The notes under the pieces are model-generated. The model made no database searches and was not told the DNA's origin. It worked only from the letters and a program-made list of their open reading frames with translations. From JBBDRJ01 sp963766295 (GTDB taxonomy: Bacteria; Actinomycetota; JAICYB01): a DNA stretch of 64,000 nt. Positions 49,698-58,231 of this stretch are shown piece after piece. The stretch spans positions 496,001-560,000 of the forward strand of contig CAVXYW010000002.1 of the NCBI GenBank assembly GCA_963766295.1, written 5' to 3'. The translations under genes and the position numbers were made by a program. The number at the start of each line of letters is the position of its first letter. Position 1 is the first letter of the stretch.

Positions 49698-50059
49698 CAG
49701 GCCTCCCCGAGGCGCGGCGCAAATCGCCGGAGGACGGTGCGCTCGATCATCGTGGACAGCCGCCGAACTTCGGCAGTGACCACTTTTTCGCCGAGTCCCG
49801 TGATCCGGTAGTACCTGCGCCGCTCGTCGTCGAGTTCGGGGTCCGGACGCTCACCGCTCTCTTCGACGAGTCCGGTCTCGAGCAGGCGCTTGATGGTCCC
49901 GTACAGCGTGCCCGGGCCCATGCGGACGGCACCCTCGCTGATCTCCTCTACCTCCTGCATGATCGCGTACCCGTGCTTCTCGCTCTTGGCCAGAGCGAGG
50001 AGTACATGGAACGACGAAGACGGGAGGGGAAGGAAGTCCTTCGGGTCCTTGTCCGCCAT
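49697..50059 (-). CDS. PadR family transcriptional regulator
   Basis: Protein of 120 aa from ATG 50059. The winged helix is typical: SSSFHVLLALAKSEKHGYAI, then GAVRMGPGTLYGTIKRLLET and ERRRYYRITGLGEKVVTAEV. The C-terminal helix mediates dimerisation. Such repressors control nearby transporter or membrane-protein genes and their own expression. A perfect 8+3+8 palindrome lies 17 bases upstream of the start, and the membrane protein gene is translationally coupled downstream. Confidence 0.92.
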   Translation of the reverse strand: MADKDPKDFLPLPSSSFHVLLALAKSEKHGYAIMQEVEEISEGAVRMGPGTLYGTIKRLLETGLVEESGERPDPELDDERRRYYRITGLGEKVVTAEVRRLSTMIERTVLRRFAPRLGEA

Positions 50060-50075
50060 CTACATCACTCTCCGA

Positions 50076-50094
50076 TATATCGACTCTCGATATA
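50076..50094. promoter_or_regulatory. Perfect PadR-type operator
   Basis: TATATCGA (50076-50083) and TCGATATA (50087-50094) form exact arms around CTC. It lies between the divergent padR gene (start 50059) and the flavin-type oxidoreductase gene (start 50144), so it can control both. AT-rich TATATCG half-sites of this kind are known for PadR-like proteins. Binding by the neighbouring PadR is inferred from position. Confidence 0.72.
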
Positions 50095-50143
50095 GTAGCG
50101 CCGTCGGGAGAGGTGTCAAGACCCTGGGCGTAAACTCGCCGCC

Positions 50144-50656
50144 GTGAGCGAACCGACGACGACGCGTCCGTGGATGCCGGGGTACGGCGTGCCCGAAAAG
50201 TTGGACGGAGCGTTGCCGTGGAGCTGGGCCGAGGAGCGACTGGTTAGCTGCCGCAACTACTTCGTGGCCACCACTCGCGCGGATGGACGTCCACATGTGA
50301 TGGCCGTATGGGGGCTTTGGCTCCCCGAGAAGAACCTTTTCGGTTTCAGCACGGCGATCACGACGGTGAAGTCCAAGAACCTGCTGGCCAATCCCGCTTG
50401 CGCGATCACCATCGAGGACGGTCATCACAATGTGGTCGTCGAAGGGAATGCGAGTCTCACCGAGCTGTCCGAACTTCCGGACTTCATCAAGACCTACGCG
50501 CAGAAGTACTACGGGTCCGACGACACAACCGCGGTCGGATCTCCGATCTGGACGGTGAAGCCGTCGGTTGCGTTCGCATTCAAAGAGGACGACACCTTCT
50601 CCACCAGCGCGACTGCGCTGGGAGTTCTAGCGCTGTGCCGAAGGTCGCTTACATAG
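50144..50656 (+). CDS. Pyridoxamine 5'-phosphate oxidase-fold (FMN/F420-type) protein, probable frameshift near the end
   Basis: Protein of 170 aa from GTG 50144. SCRNYFVATTRADGRPHVMA, VWGLWLPEKNLFGFST and NPACAITIEDGHHNVVVEGN are typical of the split-barrel PPOX superfamily, which in actinobacteria includes F420-dependent reductases. The last 16 residues (TALGVLALCRRSLT) are atypical. Skipping one base near 50615 gives ATRWEF and a stop at 50630, the standard family ending, so an inserted base is likely. It is divergent from padR across the operator at 50076. Confidence 0.8.
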   Translation: MSEPTTTRPWMPGYGVPEKLDGALPWSWAEERLVSCRNYFVATTRADGRPHVMAVWGLWLPEKNLFGFSTAITTVKSKNLLANPACAITIEDGHHNVVVEGNASLTELSELPDFIKTYAQKYYGSDDTTAVGSPIWTVKPSVAFAFKEDDTFSTSATALGVLALCRRSLT

Positions 50657-51916
50657 GCGCAGGCAGCGCGATGTTGCGCGCCAGGTCATCACCGACCTCC
50701 TCGAAGTTGATGGCCTCGATCACGGCGAGTTGGCGCTCGTCGACATCGACGCCGAGCGGCTGGAGCTAGCGCATCAACTGGCGGAGAAACTCGTAGCGCG
50801 CGGGCAAGGACTGGAAGGTCACGTCTTCCACCGATCGGCTCGATCTTCTGGACGGAAGCGATTACGTCATCAATTCCATCGAGGTCGCTGGCCTGGCCAA
50901 CGTCCGGCACGACTACGACATACCTATGAAGTACGGGGTCGATCAGTGCATCGGCGACACGATCGGTCCCGGCGGGATCTTCAAAGCTCTTCGCACCGGG
51001 CCGGCGTGGCTTGCGATCTGTGCGGACGTAGAACAAGCTGCGCCCAAAGCGATCGTCATGAACTACACGAATCCGATGTCGATCCTGACCCTCGCTGCAC
51101 TTCGTACTCCGGACCTTGAAGTCGTGGGGCTATGTCATTCAGTCCAGGGGACGTCGTGGCAGCTTTCGCAGTACCTCGACGTCCCGTACCGCGATCTCGT
51201 TTGGGACTGCGCCGGAATAAATCACAACGCGTGGTTCACGAGGCTCGAGCATCAGGGAGAGGACATGTACCCCCGTCTGCGCGAGCTCGCCGACAACCCC
51301 GAGGTTTACGAGAAGGACCCTGTGCGCTTCGAGGTCATGAAACATTTCGGTTACTTCGTCACCGAGTCGAGCGGTCACTTCTCGGAGTACGTGCCTTACT
51401 TCCGCAAGCGTCCCGATTTGATCGAGAAGTACACCCGCCCGCGATATCTGGGCGAATCGGGTTTCTATGCGAACAACTGGCCGACGTGGCGTGAGGAATA
51501 CGAAACAGCCGTGCGCGAGATGGTGTCCGGTGAACGTGATATCCCCTCCGGACGAAGCGCCGAGTACGCATCGACGATCGTCCAGGCTAAGGAGCTGTCC
51601 AAGACGCGTGTGATCTACGGGAACGTCCTGAACGACGGTTTGATCTCGAATCTTCCCGACGGATGCGTCGAAGTCGCGTGTGTTGTGGACGCGCGCGGGT
51701 CTCAAGCCTGTTGCCTTCGGCGCCCTACCCGAGCAGGTAGCTGCTCTAAATCGCTCGCACATGGCGGTCCATGAATTGGTGACGCAAGCGCTTATCGAGC
51801 GCGACCGCGAGAAGGCTCGCTATGCCCTGATGCTCGACCCGTTGACGTCGTCGGTTTGCTCGCTGGAAGAGATCGACAAGATGTTCGACGAGATGTGGGC
51901 AGCACAGCGAAGCTGA
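50635..51916 (+). pseudogene. GH4 family alpha-galactosidase/6-phospho-glycosidase, broken by three frameshifts
   Basis: Reading across frames from GTG 50635 gives a GH4 enzyme: VPKVAYIGAGSAM (NAD loop), ITDLLEVDGLDHGELALVDI, SDYVINSIEVAGLANVRHDY and NYTNPMSIL, then WDCAGINHNAWFTRLEHQGE with conserved Cys and His. The frame changes near 50674 (a base missing after ATGTT), near 50820 and near 51700. The longest intact piece runs from about 50819 to 51705. The C-terminal part ends MFDEMWAAQRS at 51916. GH4 enzymes use NAD and a metal to cleave glycosides by an oxidation-elimination mechanism. Either a recent pseudogene or base-calling errors. Confidence 0.82.
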
Positions 51917-51956
51917 CCTACTCGACTGAGGCCGAGACAGCGATCTTGTTGGTCGG

Positions 51957-53324
51957 TCAGTGCCAGTGGCCGAAGCGAAGTCGGTTGTTGGGGTCGAGCC
52001 GATCCTTCAGTCCGGTCAAACGAGTCACGGTTTCACCCGGCCAGGGACGCAGCCTGTCCTCATCCGACCTCGCGGGACCGTGCAGATTGACGAAGGATCC
52101 CCCAGTCGCGAACGGCGCCAGAGCTTCGTGCGTGTTCGCGATCGCGGACGGGATCGCTGCTGCGATCTCCGGAAAAACCGCGGCAAGAGTCATGACAAGG
52201 TACCCGGACGTCCGCAATCCAACGGCGTCGTTCGCCGCGTTCCCCATGGCGCCTCCGAGGTGCCGGATCTCGACCATCAGGAGAGGCGTGTTGACGCCGG
52301 GACCGGCTTCGGCCATGAGAGCATCGATCACTTCATCCGATAGATCCGAAACGACCGAGGCCGCATAGTCGAACGGAAGCGGGTCCTTGGGATCGTTGTG
52401 CACGTTGTCGATCTCCGTGTACGGCATCATCCCGACGTTTTCGATGATCGCCGGTGCGACATCGCGCATAGGCCGAACGAGTTCCTCTCCGGATGCGGCG
52501 TCGCCGATGTAGGCGATGCACACCTGCACGGTGAAACGTTCCCTCAGCGGTTCGGGAACGTCCGGCATCGCCGGGAGCCGCATGAGCGAGAGTGTCGTCG
52601 TCATCTCGTCCGGCAGATTGCGCGTCCACTCCGCGTACGCACGCAGGATCTCGGGCGCCTTGCTCCCGTCGAAGTAGATGGCGCCGCCGAAGAATTCGGC
52701 GACCGGCAGCAGTTCAAGCGTCATCGACGTGACGATCGCCGCGCTCGTTTTCCCGCCACGAAGTGCCCAGAAAAGATCGGGCTCCGCATCTGCGCTGACA
52801 CTCCGCAGTTCGCCATCGGCGGTGACGACCTCGAAGGCGCGGACCCAGTCGGACGTGAACCCGTACGTGCGACCGAGCACGGGCAGTCCCCCGCCGAGCG
52901 TGTATCCGACGGCGCCGGCGTCGCTGGACGAACCGACCAAGGGCGCGAGCCCGTGCAGTGCGGCCTCGTCGATCACGCGCCGCCACCGCATGCCGGCACC
53001 GATGGTGGCGAGACGGGAGTCGGGATCTATCTCGAGGTTCTGCATTCGCTGCGTCGTAACAAGCACACCGCCTAGTAGCGGTGCTGTCGCGCCGTGTCCG
53101 GTCGCCTGGACGCCGACCTGCATGTCGTTGGACGCGGCCCAGCGCACCGCTGCCTGAACGTCCGCAGCGGACGTCGCACCGACGACCACATCCGGCTCAT
53201 GAAGAACCGCCGCGTTGAAGCATGCTGCTTCTTCGGCGAAGCCGGGATCATCCGACGTGAGGACGGGACCTTCAACGGCATCGTTCAGCTGCTGGATTGC
53301 CGGGTTGGTACGGATCGCTGCCAT
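51957..53324 (-). CDS. FAD-linked oxidoreductase, berberine-bridge/PCMH type
   Basis: Protein of 455 aa from ATG 53324. EPDVVVGATSAADVQAAVRW, then DMQVGVQATGHGATAPLLGG (His probably the covalent FAD site), GAVGYTLGGGLPVLGRTYG and DLFWALRGGKT form the PCMH FAD-binding domain. The C-terminal LDPNNRLRFGHWH is the berberine-bridge motif. These flavoproteins oxidise alcohols, sugars or aromatic compounds with oxygen. No Tat signal is seen, so it is probably cytoplasmic. It converges with the broken GH4 gene, a possible hint at sugar oxidation. Confidence 0.87.
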   Translation of the reverse strand: MAAIRTNPAIQQLNDAVEGPVLTSDDPGFAEEAACFNAAVLHEPDVVVGATSAADVQAAVRWAASNDMQVGVQATGHGATAPLLGGVLVTTQRMQNLEIDPDSRLATIGAGMRWRRVIDEAALHGLAPLVGSSSDAGAVGYTLGGGLPVLGRTYGFTSDWVRAFEVVTADGELRSVSADAEPDLFWALRGGKTSAAIVTSMTLELLPVAEFFGGAIYFDGSKAPEILRAYAEWTRNLPDEMTTTLSLMRLPAMPDVPEPLRERFTVQVCIAYIGDAASGEELVRPMRDVAPAIIENVGMMPYTEIDNVHNDPKDPLPFDYAASVVSDLSDEVIDALMAEAGPGVNTPLLMVEIRHLGGAMGNAANDAVGLRTSGYLVMTLAAVFPEIAAAIPSAIANTHEALAPFATGGSFVNLHGPARSDEDRLRPWPGETVTRLTGLKDRLDPNNRLRFGHWH

Positions 53325-53449
53325 CCTTGCCTCCTCGGGTCGGGGAGAGAGAGAAGCGCCTACTGCCCATCATCCGACGCAAGCAAGTCCCGGAACAAGA
53401 GCGCTCCAAGCTGCCATGGCAAGCGCGGCATTTTGAATAATCCGCGAAC

Positions 53450-53465
53450 TGTGAAATAGGTCACA
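53450..53465. promoter_or_regulatory. Perfect CRP-type cAMP-receptor-protein box
   Basis: TGTGA (53450-53454), six bases AATAGG, TCACA (53461-53465) equals the full TGTGA-N6-TCACA consensus shared by Escherichia coli CRP and mycobacterial Crp. Its centre lies about 82 bases upstream of the predicted start point of the MmpL-like gene, one of the helical-phase positions used by class I activation. Confidence 0.7.
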
Positions 53466-53504
53466 TCGCACTTCGGTACCCCTTGGTACACAGAAACCCG
53501 TACC

Positions 53505-53533
53505 TTGACCGCGATAAGTTATCGCAGTTAACT
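53505..53533 (+). promoter_or_regulatory. Promoter with operator palindrome in its spacer (MmpL-TetR-MFS operon)
   Basis: TTGACC (53505-53510) and TTAACT (53528-53533) are 17 bases apart. The perfect palindrome GCGATAA-G-TTATCGC (53511-53525) fills the spacer exactly after the -35 element. A TetR-type dimer bound there would exclude RNA polymerase. The TetR gene at 56014 is the second gene of the operon and the obvious candidate. Confidence 0.68.
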
Positions 53534-53593
53534 AAGTCATACGAGGACGGGCTCCCGGGTCAGCTCTCGTGGAGGACCTGAAAGGGGAACGCC

Positions 53594-56014
53594 ATGCTCG
53601 AGCGGCTCGGTCACTTCGTTTACCGGAGGCGGAAGTGGGTGCTCATCGGCACTCTCGTGACGGTTCTCCTCGCCGGAGCTTTCGGCGGAAACGTCTCTCA
53701 GCACCTCAGGGCAGGCGGCTTCGAGTCTCCGGACGTCGAGTCTCAACGAGCCTCCGACCTTCTCGGTGAGAAGTTCGGTCAAGCTCCACCCAACTTTCTT
53801 CTACTGATCACGGCGAAGCAGGGCACCGTCAACGATCCGGCCATAAGTCAGGCAGGGATCCGCTTGACCAACGAGCTCCTGGGAGAGGACGGGGTCGGTC
53901 AAGTCGTGTCGCATTGGGGGATCGGCCCGTCATCGCCGTTGCAAAGCCGCAACGGCAAGCACGGAATGATCCTCGCCGAGATCGAGGGCGACGATGCCGA
54001 GCGCAACGAGATCGCCGAGCGACTCGCTCCGAAGTACACGACAGAGAGCGTCGAAGTCACATCGCGCGTCGGCGGGTTCGAAGCGATATTCGCCGAAGTG
54101 AGCGACAAGATCGAGTCCGACCTAGCCAAGGCCGAATCGATCGCCATCCCCATAACTCTCATCTTGCTGATCATCGTGTTCGGGAGTCTCGTCGCAGCCT
54201 CGCTACCGGTTGCCATCGGCGTCATCGCCGTGCTTGGAACCTTCCTCGTACTGCGCCTCATCGCCTTAACGACCGACGTTTCGGTCTTCGCGCTCTCGAT
54301 GGTCACAGCGATGGGCCTCGGCCTTGCGATCGACTACAGCCTCTTCATCGTTTCGCGGTTCCGTGAAGAGCTGCGCAACGGTCACGACACAGAGGCAGCG
54401 ATCGTCAAGACGCTGAAGACGGCGGGACGGACGGTCGTCTTCTCGGGGATCACTGTTGCGGTTTCACTCGCCGCCCTCCTGGTCTTCCCGCTCTATTTCT
54501 TCAAGTCGTTCGGCTACGCCGGCATCGGCGTTGTCTTTACCGCTGTCGTCGGTGCGGTTGTGTTCCTGCCGGCGATGCTCGCGGCCCTCGGCCCCCGCGT
54601 GAACTGGTCACCCCGATTCCTATGGATGCGGAGGCTTCGCGACTGGCAGGACCAACACCACAAGGAAGTCGGTGAAGGCTTCTGGCACCGTCTGGCGGTT
54701 TTCGTGATGCGCCGCCCGGTCACCGTGGCCGTTTCCGTCGTCGTCGTGTTGCTGGCGCTCGGCTATCCCTTCCTGCACGCGAACCTCGGACTGCCGGACG
54801 AGCGCGTGCTTCCGCCGGGAGGCGAAACGCGCCAGGTCCACGACACCATCCGGGCTGAGTTCCCGTCCGAAGAAGTGAACTCGATCCGTGTCGTGGCGCC
54901 AGACATCGGAGATCCCGCGCAGCGCGGGGCGGAGATCGGTGCGTACGCCGCGACGATCTCGAAGCTCGAGGGTGTGGCGCAGGTCGACTCATTGGCGGGT
55001 CAATTCAAGGATGGAGTCCTTGCCGTCCCACCGACGCCCTTCAGTGCGCGGTTCGCATCCGCCGACTCCACATGGCTGCAGGTGAATCCGTCGGTTGATC
55101 CCTTCTCGCTGAAGGCAGAGAACCTCGCTAAGGCGATCCGAGAAGCAGACAAGCCCTTCGATGTTCTTGTCGGCGGCTCACCCGCCCAGTTGGTGGACGT
55201 GAAGGACGCCCTGTTCGACAAACTCCCGCTGGCCCTTGCGATCATCGCCATTTCGACGTTCGTGATGCTGTTCCTTGCGTTCGGGAGCATCCTGGTGCCG
55301 CTCAAGGCTCTCGTGTTAAACCTGCTGAGCCTCACGGCCACGTTCGGCGCGATGGTGTGGATCTTCCAGGACGGACACCTGTCGGGCATTTTGAACTTCA
55401 CGGCCACCGGGATCCTCGACATCTCTTCGCCGATCCTGATGTTCTGCATCGCGTTCGGTCTGTCGATGGACTTCGAAGTCTTCATGCTCTCCCGCATCAA
55501 GGAGGAGTACGACAAGACCGGGGACAACGAGCACTCCGTCGCTGTCGGGTTGGAACGTACCGGACGGATCGTTACAGCTGCTGCCGTTCTGATCTCGGTC
55601 ACATTCCTTCTCTTCGGTACATCGCAGATCCGCTTCATCAAGCTGTTCGGTATTGGCATGGCCCTGGCCGTGCTTATGGACGCCTTCGTAATCCGGGGCA
55701 CTCTCGTGCCGGCATTCATGCGACTTGCCGGCAATGCCAACTGGTGGTTGCCCTCGTTCCTCAAGCCGGTCTACGAGCGATTGCAGATCAGCGAGGTCGA
55801 GGAGCCCGAGCCGGTTGCCTCGAAGCCGCGCGCTCGTGCCCGGACGAAGCCAAAAGCCAAGAAGACGGCGGCACGAAAGCCGGCGACTACGCGCACGAAT
55901 GGCCGGACACCCGCGACGCGTTCCAACGGACGTAAACCCGCTACACGCAAGTCTTCAGCTCGTAAGTCCTCCTCGCAGCGCAAGGCCACTCCCAAGACCA
56001 AGGCCAAGCGCTGA
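53594..56014 (+). CDS. MmpL-like RND transporter
   Basis: Protein of 806 aa from ATG 53594 behind AAAGGGGA. It has the 1+5+1+5 RND/MmpL topology: helix 1 at WVLIGTLVTVLLAGAFGGN, a large loop, then ILLIIVFGSLVAASLPVAIG and GLAIDYSLFIVSRFREEL with the Asp-Tyr pair of the proton relay, and GLSMDFEVFMLSRIKEEYD in the second half (Asp-Phe). FVMLFLAFGSILVPLKALVL is the second-half helix bundle. A long Lys/Ala/Thr-rich basic tail (about 70 residues) follows. It probably exports lipids or drugs. ATG/TGA overlap joins it to the TetR gene. Confidence 0.92.
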   Translation: MLERLGHFVYRRRKWVLIGTLVTVLLAGAFGGNVSQHLRAGGFESPDVESQRASDLLGEKFGQAPPNFLLLITAKQGTVNDPAISQAGIRLTNELLGEDGVGQVVSHWGIGPSSPLQSRNGKHGMILAEIEGDDAERNEIAERLAPKYTTESVEVTSRVGGFEAIFAEVSDKIESDLAKAESIAIPITLILLIIVFGSLVAASLPVAIGVIAVLGTFLVLRLIALTTDVSVFALSMVTAMGLGLAIDYSLFIVSRFREELRNGHDTEAAIVKTLKTAGRTVVFSGITVAVSLAALLVFPLYFFKSFGYAGIGVVFTAVVGAVVFLPAMLAALGPRVNWSPRFLWMRRLRDWQDQHHKEVGEGFWHRLAVFVMRRPVTVAVSVVVVLLALGYPFLHANLGLPDERVLPPGGETRQVHDTIRAEFPSEEVNSIRVVAPDIGDPAQRGAEIGAYAATISKLEGVAQVDSLAGQFKDGVLAVPPTPFSARFASADSTWLQVNPSVDPFSLKAENLAKAIREADKPFDVLVGGSPAQLVDVKDALFDKLPLALAIIAISTFVMLFLAFGSILVPLKALVLNLLSLTATFGAMVWIFQDGHLSGILNFTATGILDISSPILMFCIAFGLSMDFEVFMLSRIKEEYDKTGDNEHSVAVGLERTGRIVTAAAVLISVTFLLFGTSQIRFIKLFGIGMALAVLMDAFVIRGTLVPAFMRLAGNANWWLPSFLKPVYERLQISEVEEPEPVASKPRARARTKPKAKKTAARKPATTRTNGRTPATRSNGRKPATRKSSARKSSSQRKATPKTKAKR

Positions 56015-56649
56015 TGACGGTCGGTAGCCCTCGCCGCGCGCGCTCACGTCGCGGCGAGGGCGACCGTCTGCGTGAGGAGATCCTTGGTGCCACGGAGAAA
56101 CTGCTCATCGCGACCAAGGACATCGACGCCGTGTCCATCCGCGCGGTGGCGGAAGCGGTCGGAGTAACACCGCCTTCGATATACCTGCACTTCACGCACA
56201 AAGAGGAGCTGATCCTCGAGGTCTGCGAGAGGCAGTTCGTGGCCTTCGATGCCTACATCCGCGGCGCCGCGGATGACTGCGACGATCCCGTTTCGTGCGT
56301 AAAGGCCATGGGTCGCGCGTACGTCCGATACGGCCTTGAGCACCCCGAGGAATACAGGTTCCTTTTCATGTCGGTTACGCCGGAGTGGGCGGCGGTGCGC
56401 GTCAAGGAGAGCATCGAGGGACTCTCGGGGTTCGGCGCGTTGGTTACAGCCGTCCAGCGTTGCATCGACGACGGTGCGTTCGCATCCGACGACGCGTTCG
56501 TCACGGCATGTGGTTTGTGGACGGGCGTCCACGGTATTACATCGCTGTTGATCTCCAAACCGTTCTTCCCCTGGCCGGAACATGAGGCGTTCATCGAGGG
56601 TTGCCTTGATGCCTACTGTCGCGGCCTACAGGAAGGGAGTTCGTCCTAA
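56014..56649 (+). CDS. TetR family regulator of the MmpL/MFS operon
   Basis: Protein of 211 aa; its ATG overlaps the transporter stop (TGATG). ATEKLLIATKDIDAVSIRAV and AEAVGVTPPSIYLHFTHKEE are a classical TetR helix-turn-helix ending in the YLHF segment. The ligand domain includes YVRYGLEHPEEYRFLFMSVT, as in the TetR_C (WHG-type) branch. It probably represses the operon from the palindrome at 53511 and is released by an exporter substrate. Its stop directly abuts the MFS start codon. Confidence 0.9.
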   Translation: MTVGSPRRARSRRGEGDRLREEILGATEKLLIATKDIDAVSIRAVAEAVGVTPPSIYLHFTHKEELILEVCERQFVAFDAYIRGAADDCDDPVSCVKAMGRAYVRYGLEHPEEYRFLFMSVTPEWAAVRVKESIEGLSGFGALVTAVQRCIDDGAFASDDAFVTACGLWTGVHGITSLLISKPFFPWPEHEAFIEGCLDAYCRGLQEGSSS

Positions 56650-57984
56650 GTGAGCCCGCTGTTCTCCGGCGACTCGCGTAAGAAGGTCGCCGTCCTGCTC
56701 ACGATGTGCTTCGCGCTGTTCATGGCGATGCTGGACAACACCGTCGTGAATGTGGCGTTGCCCACGATCAGCCGCGAGCTGGGAGCCGGGGTCAGCGGGC
56801 TGCAATGGATCATCGACGGCTACGTCCTCGCGTTCGCGTCGCTTCTGTTGACCGGAGGAATCATCGGAGACCGCTTCGGACGCCGACGCATGTTCCTGTC
56901 GGGACTGTTCGTCTTCACGCTTGCCTCACTGCTGTGCGGTCTTTCGCAGTCGACGGGTCAGCTCATCGGCGCCCGTGCGCTGCAGGGCATCGGCGCGGCG
57001 CTGCTCATGCCCGGCACCCTTTCGATCCTGACCGTTACGTTCCCGCCGTCCGAGAGAGCGAAGGCGATCGGTATCTGGGCCGGTGTGTCCGGTCTTGCGC
57101 TGGCGCTCGGACCAACCGCCGGAGGCCTGCTCGTCGAGCACGTCGGTTGGGAGGCGATCTTCTTCCTCAACGTTCCGATAGGCATCCTGGCTTTCGTCGT
57201 TGCCACGCGTGTCGTCGAGGAGTCGAGAACCGATGAGGCTCGCAAGCTCGACCTCGTTGGCCTGGGCCTTGGTACGACGGGCCTCTTCTCGATCACCTAC
57301 GGCTTGATCGAATCGAACCAAAGAGGTTGGGACGACGCAGTCATCCTCGGCACGTTGTGCCTGGGTGTTGTCCTCATCGCGGGACTTCTGTCCTGGGAGT
57401 ACGTGACGCCGCATCCGATGATGCCGCTGCCTTTCTTCCGTATACCGGCCTTCTCGGCCGGCAACCTCGTCGCCTTCTCTTTGTCGCTGGGGATGTTCGG
57501 GACGTTCTTCTTCTTCAGCCTTTACATGCAACTCATCCGCGGCTATTCGGCACTCGGGGCCGGAGTAAGGTTCCTTCCACTGACGGGGATGATCTTCTTC
57601 GTCGCGCCACAAGCGGGACGCTTCGCACAACGGCACGGATCGCGCTGGCCGATGACGATCGGACCACTGCTCGCCGGTACGGGGTTGATCCTCCTCAGCC
57701 GCTCCGGCGTCGACACACCGTTCGGATTGATGGCGCCCGTCCTGTCGATGATGGGTATCGGCATGGGCCTGACGATGGCGCCGATGACGGCTGCAGTTAT
57801 GAATGCCGTGGGTCCGCAACGCGCCGGTCTTGGATCGGCGATGACGAACACGTCCCGGGAGCTCGGCGGAGTCTTCGGCGTTGCGCTTCTCGGGAAGCCT
57901 TCTGACGACGCAACTGCGGGAGTCGCTGACGTCGTCCATCGCCGGATTCGGTCTGCCTGCAGCACAGCAGGTCACCATCCTTGA
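56650..57984 (+). CDS. MFS drug:H+ antiporter, DHA2 (EmrB/QacA) family, frameshifted near the end
   Basis: Protein of 444 aa as read, from GTG 56650 directly after the TetR stop. ALFMAMLDNTVVNVALPTIS is the DHA2 motif, GDRFGRRRMFLSGLF motif A and LQGIGAALLMPGTLSILTVT motif C-type. About 12 of the expected 14 helices are in this frame. After GVFGVALLG the frame gives KPSDDATAGVADVVHRRIRS, which is not membrane-like. Dropping one base near 57895 (in GGGAAGCC) restores SLLTTQLRESLTSS and the remaining helix, to a stop at 58231. Confidence 0.88.
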   Translation: MSPLFSGDSRKKVAVLLTMCFALFMAMLDNTVVNVALPTISRELGAGVSGLQWIIDGYVLAFASLLLTGGIIGDRFGRRRMFLSGLFVFTLASLLCGLSQSTGQLIGARALQGIGAALLMPGTLSILTVTFPPSERAKAIGIWAGVSGLALALGPTAGGLLVEHVGWEAIFFLNVPIGILAFVVATRVVEESRTDEARKLDLVGLGLGTTGLFSITYGLIESNQRGWDDAVILGTLCLGVVLIAGLLSWEYVTPHPMMPLPFFRIPAFSAGNLVAFSLSLGMFGTFFFFSLYMQLIRGYSALGAGVRFLPLTGMIFFVAPQAGRFAQRHGSRWPMTIGPLLAGTGLILLSRSGVDTPFGLMAPVLSMMGIGMGLTMAPMTAAVMNAVGPQRAGLGSAMTNTSRELGGVFGVALLGKPSDDATAGVADVVHRRIRSACSTAGHHP

Positions 57985-58231
57985 ATCGGCCGGACATGGG
58001 CGGTTGGACCCGGCGACGCTTCGAGGGTTGAGTCCGGAGCTTGCGGCATCGGTGCAGGATGCATTCCGCACCGCCTTCCTCAGCGGATTCCGGCTGGCCC
58101 TGGTTGTCGGCGCAGGTTTTGCGATCGTTGCCGGCCTAGTTGCGAACCGCTTCATCCCCGGCGGAGCGCCGCAGGACCACGGTCCTCACGAAGTCACCCG
58201 CGCACCGGCGCGCGAAAGTGCATCGCGTTAG
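57881..58231 (+). pseudogene. C-terminal piece of the MFS exporter in the shifted frame
   Basis: Frame +1 relative to the upstream part continues the protein: LLTTQLRESLTSSIAGFGLP, then LDPATLRGLSPELAASVQDA and the last membrane helix GFRLALVVGAGFAIVAGLVA. This matches the C-terminal periplasmic loop and final helix of DHA2 exporters. It is not a separate gene. The break is either a mutation or a base-calling error. Confidence 0.75.
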
